Shown here: positions 50,218 to 58,863 of the stretch, piece by piece
Position numbering within the stretch: position 1 is the stretch's first letter
Layout of the letters: each line of letters starts with the position of its first letter
Assembly (NCBI RefSeq): GCF_900116565.1
Contig: NZ_FPCJ01000001.1
Span: forward strand, 2,476,540 to 2,540,539
Direction of reading: 5' to 3'
Source of the DNA: Thermoflavifilum thermophilum
Lineage (GTDB): Bacteria; Bacteroidota; Bacteroidia; Chitinophagales; Chitinophagaceae
Length of the DNA stretch: 64,000 nucleotides
The notes under the pieces: model-generated
What the model saw: the letters and a program-made list of their open reading frames with translations, nothing else
What the model was told of the DNA's origin: nothing
Databases searched by the model: none
Program-made: the position numbers and the translations under genes

Positions 50218-51420
50218 ATGAAGAAAAAAGTTGTTTTAGGATTCAGCGGAGGATTGGATACCTCCTTTTGTGTGAAATACCTGAGTGAAGAAAAAGGGTA
50301 TGAAGTCTATACAGTTACCATTGACACGGGCGGATTTTCACCGGAAGAGCTGCGATCCATTGAACAACGAGCCTATCAATTAGGAGCCGTTCAGCATATT
50401 ACGATTGATGCCGTAAAACCTTACTATGAACGAGTGCTTAAATATCTCATTTTTGGGAATGTACTGAAAAACAATACTTACCCGCTCAGTGTGAGTGCCG
50501 AGCGCATGACTCAGGCTCTGATACTGGTGGAAAAAGCTCAGGAAATACAGGCCGATGCCATAGCCCATGGCAGTACCGGTGCCGGCAATGATCAGGTACG
50601 TTTTGATATGGTGTTTCATGTGCTGGCTCCGGAAAAAGAAATCATCACTCCCATCCGCGATCTGCGCCTGAGCCGGGAAGCAGAAGTGCAATACCTCAAA
50701 GAGCACGGCGTGGATGTTTCGGCTGAAAAGTCGGCATATTCCATCAACAAAGGCATCTGGGGCACTTCTGTGGGAGGGAAAGAAACTCTTACATCGGATC
50801 AGTTTTTGCCGGAATCAGCCTTCCCGCATCAGGTGAGCCGGCACGAACCGGAAGATGTTGTCTTGCAGTTTGAAAAAGGTGAACCGGTGGGATTAAATGA
50901 TGAATCTTATGCTCATCCGGTGGAAGTGATCCGTGCATTGAACGATAAAGCATCTGCTTTTGGTATCGGACGAGATATCCATGTAGGAGATACCATTATT
51001 GGTATCAAAGGCCGGGTGGGATTTGAAGCCGCTGGCCCGTTGATTATCCTGAAAGCACATCATGCACTGGAAAAACATGTGCTTACCAAATGGCAACTGA
51101 TGATGAAAGATCAGCTGGCCATCTTTTACGGCAACTGGGTGCATGAGGGTTTATTGCTTGATCCGGTGATGCGCGATATAGAATCGTTTTTCATTTCTTC
51201 CCAACAAAGGGTTACGGGAAAAGTATTGATCACACTGTTCCCATATCGTTTTCAGGTTAATGGGATTCAATCGCCCTATGATCTCATGCAAAGCAAATTC
51301 GGAACTTATGGCGAGATGAACAACGCCTGGACGGGTGAAGATGTGAGGGGTTTTTCCAAAATCATGGCCAATGGACTCAGAATATGGTATCAGACCCATC
51401 CAAAACAGGAAGCAAAATGA
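50218..51420 (+). CDS. argG: Argininosuccinate synthase
   Basis: The 400-residue enzyme joins citrulline and aspartate with ATP. The N-terminal ATP-binding loop is VLGFSGGLDTSFCVKYL, with SGGLDTS. The citrulline/aspartate part has HGSTGAGNDQVRFD, and SAYSINKGIWGTSVGG is the later conserved block. Length is standard. It follows the GNAT gene by 9 bases and overlaps argC by ATGA (51417-51420), so the genes are translated in a coupled manner. Confidence 0.95.
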   Translation: MKKKVVLGFSGGLDTSFCVKYLSEEKGYEVYTVTIDTGGFSPEELRSIEQRAYQLGAVQHITIDAVKPYYERVLKYLIFGNVLKNNTYPLSVSAERMTQALILVEKAQEIQADAIAHGSTGAGNDQVRFDMVFHVLAPEKEIITPIRDLRLSREAEVQYLKEHGVDVSAEKSAYSINKGIWGTSVGGKETLTSDQFLPESAFPHQVSRHEPEDVVLQFEKGEPVGLNDESYAHPVEVIRALNDKASAFGIGRDIHVGDTIIGIKGRVGFEAAGPLIILKAHHALEKHVLTKWQLMMKDQLAIFYGNWVHEGLLLDPVMRDIESFFISSQQRVTGKVLITLFPYRFQVNGIQSPYDLMQSKFGTYGEMNNAWTGEDVRGFSKIMANGLRIWYQTHPKQEAK

Positions 51421-52412
51421 GCGACGGACAACAAAAAATAAAAGTCGGAATTATCGGTGGTGCAGGTTACACCGGGGGTGAGTTGATCCGTTTGCTGCTG
51501 TATCATCCCAAGGTGCAAATCAGTTTTGTCCACAGCCGCAGCCATGCCGGTGAACCACTTTATCAGGTGCATCGCGACTTGTTGGGCGATACTTCCATGC
51601 AGTTTACAGACCAGCTGGAGGAAGATGCGGATGTGTGGTTTCTTTGTATGGGGCATGGTGAATCATCGCGTTTTTTGCAGGAACATCGTTTACCTGATCA
51701 TATACGGATTATTGATCTGAGTCAGGATTTCCGATTGCAGGAACATGCACGTGATCTGGCCGGGCGGGAGTTTGTATATGGATTACCGGAATGGCAGCGC
51801 GACAGAATCCGGCAGGCACACGATATTGCCAATCCCGGATGCTTTGCTACGGCCATTCAGCTGGGGTTATTGCCCCTGGCCAAGGCCGGGATATTGGCCG
51901 ATGTCCATACAACTGCCATCACAGGCTCCACAGGCGCCGGTCAGAAACTGCAGCCCAGCACCCATTTTTCCTGGCGCGCCAATAATATCAATGCCTATAA
52001 AACCCTTACCCATCAGCATCTCAACGAAATTCGCCAAACGCTGCTGGCCTTGCAGCCTGACTATGACGGACAATTATTTTTCATTCCATGGCGGGGCGAT
52101 TTTACCCGCGGCATATTTGTGAGTTCACAACTGCATTGTACCCTGAGCCAGGAGGAAGTATTTGCGTTGTATGAAGATTATTATGCCTCTCATCCTTTTA
52201 CACATGTGAGCAGGGAAATGGTAGATATCAAACAGGTGGTAAATACCAACAAGGTATTGATCTATCCAGAGAAAGTGGGTGACCAGCTGGTGGTGCATTC
52301 GGTGGAAGATAATCTGATCAAAGGCGCTTCCGGACAGGCTGTGCAAAATCTGAATCTGATGATGGGATGGGATGAAACATTGGGGTTGCGGTTAAAAGCA
52401 AGTGTATTTTAA
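51417..52412 (+). CDS. argC: N-acetyl-gamma-glutamyl-phosphate reductase
   Basis: The 331-residue enzyme reduces N-acyl-glutamyl phosphate to the semialdehyde with NADPH. The Rossmann start KVGIIGGAGYTGGELIRLLL is complete, and the active-site block IANPGCFATAIQLGLLPL holds the catalytic cysteine. HQHLNEIRQTL and VHSVEDNLIKGASGQAVQN (two histidine and active-site blocks) follow. The ATG overlaps the argG stop. The frame also continues upstream into argG, but the family start is at 51417. Confidence 0.95.
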   Translation: MSDGQQKIKVGIIGGAGYTGGELIRLLLYHPKVQISFVHSRSHAGEPLYQVHRDLLGDTSMQFTDQLEEDADVWFLCMGHGESSRFLQEHRLPDHIRIIDLSQDFRLQEHARDLAGREFVYGLPEWQRDRIRQAHDIANPGCFATAIQLGLLPLAKAGILADVHTTAITGSTGAGQKLQPSTHFSWRANNINAYKTLTHQHLNEIRQTLLALQPDYDGQLFFIPWRGDFTRGIFVSSQLHCTLSQEEVFALYEDYYASHPFTHVSREMVDIKQVVNTNKVLIYPEKVGDQLVVHSVEDNLIKGASGQAVQNLNLMMGWDETLGLRLKASVF

Positions 52413-52423
52413 AACATCCAATC

Positions 52424-53596
52424 ATGCCTCTTTTTGACGTATATCAATTGTTACCTATTACGCCTGTACGGGCGGAAGGTAGGTTTATATGGGATGAACA
52501 AGGTAACCGGTATCTGGACCTGTACGGCGGCCATGCCGTGATTTCCATCGGACATAGCCATCCGCATTACATCCAGCGCATAGAGCAACAACTCAGGCAA
52601 ATTGCTTTTTATTCCAATAGCGTCGTCAATCCTTTGCAGGAAGAGCTGGCAGCAAAACTGTGCAGCTTCAGTGGATATGCCGACTATCAGCTTTTTCTCT
52701 GCAATTCCGGTGCGGAAGCCAATGAAAACGCGCTGAAGCTGGCATCTTTTGTTACTGGCCGCAAGCGTGTGGTGGCTTTCCGGCAATCTTTCCATGGCCG
52801 TACTTCCGGGGCCGTGGCTGTAACCGACAATCCGGCCATTCAAGCTCCCTTTAATCAGCAACATGAAGTGAGCTTTGTGCCCCTGAATGATCGGGAAGCT
52901 TTGCAACAGGTCATGGATACAGATGTGGCTGCCGTGATTGTGGAAGGTATTCAGGGGGTGGGAGGCATTCGCTTGCCGGATGATGATTTTCTGCAGTATG
53001 TGGCCGCATTGTGTGAAACTTACCACAGCTTGCTGATTCTGGATGAAGTGCAATCAGGCTTCGGTCGCACGGGTAGGTTTTTTGCCCATCAACATGCAGG
53101 CATCAAGCCACACCTCATTACCATGGCTAAGGGCATGGGCAATGGTTTTCCCATCGGAGGTGTGTTGATTCATCCGGATATTCAACCCCGCAAAGGCATG
53201 CTGGGCACTACATTTGGCGGTGGTTACCTGGCTTGTGCGGCTGCATTGGCCGTATTGGAAATCATGGAGCAGGAAAACCTGATCGGCCATGCTGCACAGA
53301 TGGGTGATTGGCTTATGCAGCAGCTGAGTCAGATACCAGAAATTGAAAACCTGCGGGGAAGGGGGCTGATGATGGGTTTGGATCCCAAACCGGATTTTGC
53401 CGGGCTGCGGAAACACCTGTTGCAGCAGCATCGGATCTTTACCGGAGAGGCCAAACCTCATACCATTCGCCTGTTGCCCCCCCTGAACCTGCAACCAGAG
53501 GAAGCCGAGCTTTTTTTGCAGGCTTTGCGGCAATCTCTGGATGAAATACGCAAGGAAACGTCTGCTGTTTCGTTTCACGAAAAACAAAAAAGTTAA
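52424..53596 (+). CDS. argD: Acylornithine aminotransferase
   Basis: The 390-residue class III aminotransferase uses pyridoxal phosphate to convert N-acyl-glutamate semialdehyde to N-acylornithine. Blocks include YLDLYGGHAVISIGHSHP, FLCNSGAEANENALKLA and ILDEVQSGFGRTGRFFAHQ, then ITMAKGMGNGFPIGGV, where the lysine in AKGMG binds PLP. Length is normal. It follows argC by 11 bases. Acyl specificity (acetyl or succinyl) cannot be assigned. Confidence 0.94.
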   Translation: MPLFDVYQLLPITPVRAEGRFIWDEQGNRYLDLYGGHAVISIGHSHPHYIQRIEQQLRQIAFYSNSVVNPLQEELAAKLCSFSGYADYQLFLCNSGAEANENALKLASFVTGRKRVVAFRQSFHGRTSGAVAVTDNPAIQAPFNQQHEVSFVPLNDREALQQVMDTDVAAVIVEGIQGVGGIRLPDDDFLQYVAALCETYHSLLILDEVQSGFGRTGRFFAHQHAGIKPHLITMAKGMGNGFPIGGVLIHPDIQPRKGMLGTTFGGGYLACAAALAVLEIMEQENLIGHAAQMGDWLMQQLSQIPEIENLRGRGLMMGLDPKPDFAGLRKHLLQQHRIFTGEAKPHTIRLLPPLNLQPEEAELFLQALRQSLDEIRKETSAVSFHEKQKS

Positions 53597-53605
53597 TCGT
53601 ACGAC

Positions 53606-54562
53606 ATGAAACAATTTCTTTCGGTACACGATGTGCAGGATATTGATGCGCTGATTCAAAGGGCCTTGAGTTACAAGGCTGATCCCTGGAAGGATCAGCA
53701 TTTGGGTAAAAACAAACGTGTGGGCTTGCTGTTTTTGAATCCAAGTTTGCGTACCCGGCTCAGTACGCAGATTGCCGCCCGTTATCTGGGTATGGAAGTG
53801 ATTGTGTTTAATGTGGATAAGGAAGGATGGGCGCTGGAATTTGAAGAAGGAGCCATCATGAGTGGCAATACCAGCGAGCATGTTAAAGATGCAGCTCCTA
53901 TCCTGGGAAAATATTTCGATATTCTTTGCATTCGCACATTCCCTACGTTGGTAAACAAAGAAGAAGATTACAGCGAACTATACATCCGTCAATTTGCCAA
54001 ATATGCAGGTGTACCGGTGGTGAGTCTGGAAAGCGCCACCCTGCATCCTTTGCAAAGTCTCACAGACCTCATCACCATGCATGAATTCTGGCCCAACAGC
54101 AAGGCCCGACCTAAGGTGGTGCTGACCTGGGCCCCGCATGTAAAGCCCCTTCCGCAGTGCGTGGCCAACAGCTTTGCCCAATGGGTGAATGCCTGGGGAA
54201 AAGCGGAATTTGTCATTACCCATCCGGAAGATTATGAACTGGATGAAACCTTTACCCGGGGCGCCTCTATCACCTACGATCAAAACGAAGCCTTGCGCGA
54301 TGCCGATTTTGTGTATGTAAAAAACTGGAGCACCTATCGTGATTACGGAAAAATCTATAGCAATGATCCGGCATGGATGCTCACGGAAGATAAATTGTCC
54401 CTTACCCGAAATGCGCGGGTAATGCATTGCCTGCCTGTGCGGCGAAATGTGGAACTGAGCGATGAAATTCTGGATGGTCCGCACAGCATCGTTACCCATC
54501 AGGCAGCTAATCGGGTATGGGCGGCGCAGGCCGTGTTCAGTGAAATATTGCAGCACCTGTAA
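53606..54562 (+). CDS. argF': N-acetyl/N-succinylornithine carbamoyltransferase
   Basis: The 318-residue enzyme transfers a carbamoyl group to an N-acylated ornithine, not to free ornithine. The carbamoyl phosphate motif reads FLNPSLRTRLSTQ; ordinary ornithine carbamoyltransferases have STRTR. HPLQSLTDLITMHEF and the C-terminal MHCLPVRRNVELSDEIL are also typical of the acylornithine branch, known from Xanthomonas (acetyl) and Bacteroides fragilis (succinyl). By phylum the succinyl form is the better guess, but the residues deciding acyl choice were not checked. Confidence 0.9.
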   Translation: MKQFLSVHDVQDIDALIQRALSYKADPWKDQHLGKNKRVGLLFLNPSLRTRLSTQIAARYLGMEVIVFNVDKEGWALEFEEGAIMSGNTSEHVKDAAPILGKYFDILCIRTFPTLVNKEEDYSELYIRQFAKYAGVPVVSLESATLHPLQSLTDLITMHEFWPNSKARPKVVLTWAPHVKPLPQCVANSFAQWVNAWGKAEFVITHPEDYELDETFTRGASITYDQNEALRDADFVYVKNWSTYRDYGKIYSNDPAWMLTEDKLSLTRNARVMHCLPVRRNVELSDEILDGPHSIVTHQAANRVWAAQAVFSEILQHL

Positions 54563-54573
54563 AACAAAATTGT

Positions 54574-55383
54574 ATGACATCCTCATCCAGGCTGTATGTG
54601 ATTAAGATCGGAGGGCAGGTCATTGATGATGAAGCTGCCTGTGCAGATTTTCTGCAGCAGTTTGCCGCATTACCTGGCCTCAAGGTGCTGGTGCACGGAG
54701 GAGGTAAGCTGGCCACTCGCATTGGTGAGCGGCTGGGCATTACCAGTCAATATGTGCAGGGACGCCGGATTACGGATGAAGCCACGTTGCAGCTGGTAAC
54801 CATGGTATATGGTGGGCTCATCAATAGACAACTGGTGGCCCGGCTGCAAGCCCTGGGATGTATGGCTATTGGGCTAACCGGTGCAGATATGGATCTGATG
54901 CGGGCTACAAAGCGGCCGGTAAAAGAAGTGGATTATGGCTGGGTAGGTGATCTTATGGCCGAGGATGTACGTGTGGAGGCTTTTGTGCAATTGTTTGATG
55001 CCGGCCAGGTGCCGGTACTGGCGCCGCTCACACACGATGGACAGGGACATTTGCTGAATACCAATGCAGATACGATTGCCTCCTGTGTAGCTGTGGCTCT
55101 TTCGGCTCATTATCGGGTGCAACTCGTATTTTGTTTTGATCAGAAAGGTGTATTGCGTCGTCCGGAAGATCCGGATTCCGTTATTCCTCTGATCCGGCCC
55201 GCCGATGTGCCGGCACTCATGGAGGAAGGGGCTTTGCGCGATGGTATTTTGCCCAAGCTCGACAATGCTTTTGCGGCCTGCCGGGCTGGTGTGGAACAGG
55301 TGCTTATCGGCCCTGCCCATGCCTTATCGGCTCTTTCCGCATCATCATCCGGGCAAAGCTTTGGTACTATCATCCGCCTTTGA
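54574..55383 (+). CDS. argB: N-acylglutamate kinase
   Basis: The 269-residue amino-acid kinase phosphorylates N-acylglutamate. The start is VIKIGGQVIDDEA; KVLVHGGGKLATRIGERLG gives the HGGG substrate loop, and IGLTGADMDLMRATKR and LLNTNADTIASCVAVAL are ATP/fold blocks. Compared with the common KxGG motif, this family in Bacteroidota has KIGG. It starts 11 bases after argF'. No N-terminal arginine-feedback helix is apparent, so feedback by arginine may be weak or absent. Confidence 0.93.
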   Translation: MTSSSRLYVIKIGGQVIDDEAACADFLQQFAALPGLKVLVHGGGKLATRIGERLGITSQYVQGRRITDEATLQLVTMVYGGLINRQLVARLQALGCMAIGLTGADMDLMRATKRPVKEVDYGWVGDLMAEDVRVEAFVQLFDAGQVPVLAPLTHDGQGHLLNTNADTIASCVAVALSAHYRVQLVFCFDQKGVLRRPEDPDSVIPLIRPADVPALMEEGALRDGILPKLDNAFAACRAGVEQVLIGPAHALSALSASSSGQSFGTIIRL

Positions 55384-55437
55384 ATCAGCCTGCTTATTGG
55401 ATTAAAGCCCTTCTTTTCTAACTTTTAAACGGATTTT

Positions 55438-56520
55438 ATGTGGAATATTTCCCTATACCACGACGCAGTTGCCTTATTGCGTCAGCTGATTGCTACGCCA
55501 TCTTTCAGCCGGGAGGAAGACCAAACGGCTCAATTAATAGCTCAATTTCTGCAATCGCACGGGGTGGCTCCCAATCGCCATCTGCACAATATCTGGGCAG
55601 TCAACCGTTACTTTGATCCGGCCAAACCGGGTATTTTGTTAAACTCCCATCACGATACCGTAAAGCCCAATCCAGCCTATACCCGTGATCCTTTTGAACC
55701 TGCAATTGAAGATGGTAAACTTTTTGGCCTTGGCAGCAATGATGCCGGAGGTTGCCTGGTATCACTCATTGCAGCTTTTATGCATTTTTATGACCGGCCC
55801 GATTTGCCTTATAACCTTATTTTGACTGCTACAGCTGAAGAAGAAATCTCGGGCTTCAACGGCATAGAAAGCATTTTACCTCAGTTACCCGGGTTTGATT
55901 TTGCCATTGTAGGCGAACCGACATTAACCCAGATGGCAGTTGCTGAAAAAGGCCTGCTGGTGCTGGATTGTACAGCCCATGGCAAAGCAGGACATGCAGC
56001 GCGGCAGGAAGGCGAAAATGCGATTTACAAAGCTTTGCCGGATATCGAATGGTTTCGCACGTTCCGGTTCCCGAAGGTTTCACAGATGTTGGGAGAAGTG
56101 CATATGAATGTAACCATGATCCAGGCCGGACAACAACATAATGTGGTACCTGCGTGTTGCCATTTTACCGTAGATATTCGCGTGACGGATGCATATACCC
56201 ATGAAGAAATTCTGGACATTGTGAGCAAACACGTGCAATGCGAGGTAAAGCCCCGCTCCCTGCGTATGCGCAGCTCATCCATACCCATGGATCATCCCGT
56301 GGTGCAGGCAGCCCAGAGGATCGGCAAACAATTGTATGGCTCACCCACAACTTCCGATCAGGCGCTTATTCCGGGTCCATCTGTGAAAATGGGTCCGGGC
56401 GATTCGGCCCGTTCACATAGCGCAGATGAGTTTATTTATCTGGATGAAATCAAAGAAGGAATTGATACCTATATCAGACTGCTGGAAGAAGTCTTTCAGG
56501 AAAAGAAAAAAAGCATGTAG
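55438..56520 (+). CDS. argE: M20-family N-acylornithine/N-acylcitrulline deacylase
   Basis: The 360-residue zinc peptidase removes the acyl group near the end of the pathway. Metal-ligand motifs are NSHHDTVKP near residue 75, GSNDAGGCLVSLI near 100, AEEEISGFNGIES near 136 and GEPT near 160. A dimerisation part follows, then GPGDSARSHSADEFIYLDEI with the last histidine ligand. With an acylornithine carbamoyltransferase upstream, its likely substrate is N-acylcitrulline. It is the last gene of the operon; its stop codon lies in a hairpin. Confidence 0.9.
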   Translation: MWNISLYHDAVALLRQLIATPSFSREEDQTAQLIAQFLQSHGVAPNRHLHNIWAVNRYFDPAKPGILLNSHHDTVKPNPAYTRDPFEPAIEDGKLFGLGSNDAGGCLVSLIAAFMHFYDRPDLPYNLILTATAEEEISGFNGIESILPQLPGFDFAIVGEPTLTQMAVAEKGLLVLDCTAHGKAGHAARQEGENAIYKALPDIEWFRTFRFPKVSQMLGEVHMNVTMIQAGQQHNVVPACCHFTVDIRVTDAYTHEEILDIVSKHVQCEVKPRSLRMRSSSIPMDHPVVQAAQRIGKQLYGSPTTSDQALIPGPSVKMGPGDSARSHSADEFIYLDEIKEGIDTYIRLLEEVFQEKKKSM

Positions 56521-56547
56521 AGACGGCCATCGGATCGTCTCTACATG
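56514..56547. terminator. Hairpin at the end of the arginine operon
   Basis: CATGTAGAGACG (56514-56525) and CGTCTCTACATG (56536-56547) form a perfect 12-bp stem with a 10-base loop. The stem includes the argE stop codon TAG. No T-tract follows on the plus strand, so it may act as a transcript stabiliser or a Rho-independent end of weak type. The GAGACG core is shared with the hairpin at 42214. Confidence 0.6.
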
Positions 56548-56559
56548 AATGAGGGAGCG

Positions 56560-56760
56560 TTAAATGGTGGTATGCATAATCCTGTTGAGGATAGATTTTC
56601 TGGGTTTAAATTGTTTCTGGCATTTCCTCAGGTCTGCATAACCAAATACAGGCTTTCTGTTTTTGTTGGAATTAATTGCCAGTGCTTTTGCCAGTCTTTC
56701 TTCTACAACCAATCCATTCAAATTCACTTCCACCTTCGGTGTTAAGTTTGTTTTTTCCAT
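56560..56760 (-). CDS. Small hypothetical protein
   Basis: I do not recognise a named family. The 66-residue frame has an ATG start and a polar, basic composition (KCQKQFKPRKSILNR at the end). FGYADLRKCQKQFKPR vaguely resembles the short DLxxIxRxxR motif seen near the ends of small Bacteroidota proteins of unknown role. It lies alone between two converging or separated units. It could be a real small gene or a chance open frame. Confidence 0.4.
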   Translation of the reverse strand: MEKTNLTPKVEVNLNGLVVEERLAKALAINSNKNRKPVFGYADLRKCQKQFKPRKSILNRIMHTTI

Positions 56761-56976
56761 AGTATGATGTGTTTTTAAATCCTAATTTTAAAAATAAAGT
56801 GTAAGCAAAACAATTGAATTGATGGTAGGGGAATTTGAACAGTGGAGTTACAAATTGAATTTCATTCAAAAGCTCCGCAAAAATAGTGCAGGATTATGAG
56901 TAAGATTGACATGAAATTGTTAAATCTTCAATCTGAACCCAAAATAATGTGCTGTAATTCAATCCTGTGGCTAATT

Positions 56977-57858
56977 TCAGGCAGATGATGCAATAGGCTG
57001 TTTGGGCATGGATAAAAAAGCACCTACAAATGAACTACATGCAGTTAACAGAAAAAATAACAGGCTCATAGCAATAGCTTGATTCGCCTGAATAGGCAAC
57101 ACAGAAGCTCCCCACACGAAAACCAGCTCCCGTGCTCCCATTCCGCCAATGGTAAACGGAATGACAGCCGCTATAGAACTGCATAAAAACAATATCAGGT
57201 ATAAAACTATTTGCTGGTTCATGCCCAGTCCATGTAACAAGGCCCAGGCAGCCAACAGCTGACAGATTTGTACAACCAGAGCAGCAGCAGCTGTTTGTAA
57301 GAATACAGGACGATAAATCCGGAACAAACCCCACATCAATCCAGCATATATCACACAGGCCCATAGCAATCCCGCCACCAGCATCCGTACATCTGACTGC
57401 CAACTTGCAGATAGCCGCCCGGAGGCCATCAACAGGATAGCCGATAACAACAACATCAGGCCCCATAGCCCCTGCAGCCGATCCAGAAAAGTGGCCGTGA
57501 ACAATGATTTCAGTGATTTTGATTTTTGGCTAAAACGATACAGATAGTGAATTTTATAACCATCTCCACCTATGCCTCCCGGTAAAAACAAATTGTAAAA
57601 CATACCGATGTAATACAATTTGATGTTTTGAGCTAAAGAAAGAGGAATATCCAATGCACGATAAAAGTAAAACAGCCGCCAGGCGCTGCTAAGCTGAGAA
57701 AGATTAAACAATACCCATGCGATGATTAACCAGAGGATGCGCACATGCAGCAATACTTCCCGGGTTTGCGACCAGTTTACTTTCCGGAAGGTGATGTACA
57801 AGGCTGCACCGGTCACCAGTATTTTTAACAACCATTTGATTGCTGTTTTCACCTGCAA
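56977..57858 (-). CDS. Flippase-like integral membrane protein (UPF0104/LPG-synthase TM domain family)
   Basis: The 293-residue protein has about eight membrane helices and the family signature of the MprF transmembrane domain. Marks are FYNLFLPGGIGGDGYKIHYL near residue 88, FLDRLQGLWGL near 123, and PFTIGGMGARELVFVWGAS near 235. Stand-alone members are thought to move lipids or lipid-linked sugars. The start is TTG at 57858 or GTG at 57852; no ATG fits. It follows the GT2 gene in the same direction, so it may flip the sugar lipid made by its neighbours. Confidence 0.82.
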   Translation of the reverse strand: MQVKTAIKWLLKILVTGAALYITFRKVNWSQTREVLLHVRILWLIIAWVLFNLSQLSSAWRLFYFYRALDIPLSLAQNIKLYYIGMFYNLFLPGGIGGDGYKIHYLYRFSQKSKSLKSLFTATFLDRLQGLWGLMLLLSAILLMASGRLSASWQSDVRMLVAGLLWACVIYAGLMWGLFRIYRPVFLQTAAAALVVQICQLLAAWALLHGLGMNQQIVLYLILFLCSSIAAVIPFTIGGMGARELVFVWGASVLPIQANQAIAMSLLFFLLTACSSFVGAFLSMPKQPIASSA

Positions 57859-57912
57859 AAATTATGGATTGAGAAATTTGGCAAATTCTCGATCAGCGAA
57901 GTGATGATCTTT

Positions 57913-58863
57913 TCAAATTTGCTTTTTGGAATCAGGGCCCGAAATAATTTCCCGCACCTGAAATTTACGTTCTGGATGGGAGCCGTAGTAAATGCGCATC
58001 ATGATTTCCATTAAAAATCCGAACAGCACAATCAGCAAACCACTTAGCAACAAGATGACGCCCAGGATCAGCAAGGGTCGTTCGCCAATTTTTTCTCCGC
58101 CGATTTTCAAGATAAACAAATACAGGTTAATGATCAGACCTGCCAGAAAAACAAACAGGCCGATAGGACCAAAAAAATGCATGGGACTGCGGAAATATTT
58201 CTGGAAGAAGACGACCAGCAGCAAATCGCTTATCACTTTAAAAGTGCGGCCCAGCCCATATTTGGAACGGCCATGTATGCGGGGATGATGTCGTACAGCT
58301 ACTTCTGTCATCCTTGCTCCCTGCATGGCTGCCAGCACGGGTATGAAGCGATGCATTTCGCCGTACAAGCCCAGGTTTTTTGCAATCTCGCGGGTAAAGA
58401 GCTTCAGGGTACAGCCGTAATCATGGAGCCGTACGCCTGTCATACGCCTGATGAGCCAGTTGGCCATGCGACTGGGGAGTTTGCGCAGCAGCCAATCATC
58501 CTGCCTGTTGGCCCTCCGGCCGGCTACCACTTCCCAGCCTTCTTGCTGGGCAATCTGCAACAGGAGGGGGATATCAGCCGGATCATTCTGCAAATCGCCA
58601 TCCATGGTTACAATATATTTACCCGAGGCCTGTTGAATGCCGGCTTCCATAGCTACCGTTTGTCCATAATTGCGTTTTAGTACAATCAGGCGGATATGCT
58701 CATCCATGCATGCTTTGATACGCTCCACAGTGCCATCGGTTGAACCATCATCCACAAAAATGATTTCATAGTCCATTCCCTGGAGGGCCAGGGAAAGTTG
58801 CCGGATCAGGGGTTCTATGTTTTCTTCTTCATTCATTACTGTGATTACCACAGAGAGCGTCAT
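57913..58863 (-). CDS. Family 2 glycosyltransferase, polyprenyl-phosphate-sugar synthase type
   Basis: The 316-residue protein has a GT2 catalytic domain in residues 1-230. SVVITVMNEEENI opens it; FVDDGSTDGT and TMDGDLQNDPADIPLLLQ supply the metal and nucleotide-sugar aspartates. Two membrane helices follow (GPIGLFVFLAGLIINLYLFI and LLILGVILLLSGLLIVLFGF), as in dolichyl-phosphate-mannose synthase-like and ArnC/GtrB proteins. It would move a sugar from a nucleotide carrier to undecaprenyl phosphate. It overlaps the GT39 gene by ATGA. Confidence 0.9.
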   Translation of the reverse strand: MTLSVVITVMNEEENIEPLIRQLSLALQGMDYEIIFVDDGSTDGTVERIKACMDEHIRLIVLKRNYGQTVAMEAGIQQASGKYIVTMDGDLQNDPADIPLLLQIAQQEGWEVVAGRRANRQDDWLLRKLPSRMANWLIRRMTGVRLHDYGCTLKLFTREIAKNLGLYGEMHRFIPVLAAMQGARMTEVAVRHHPRIHGRSKYGLGRTFKVISDLLLVVFFQKYFRSPMHFFGPIGLFVFLAGLIINLYLFILKIGGEKIGERPLLILGVILLLSGLLIVLFGFLMEIMMRIYYGSHPERKFQVREIISGPDSKKQI

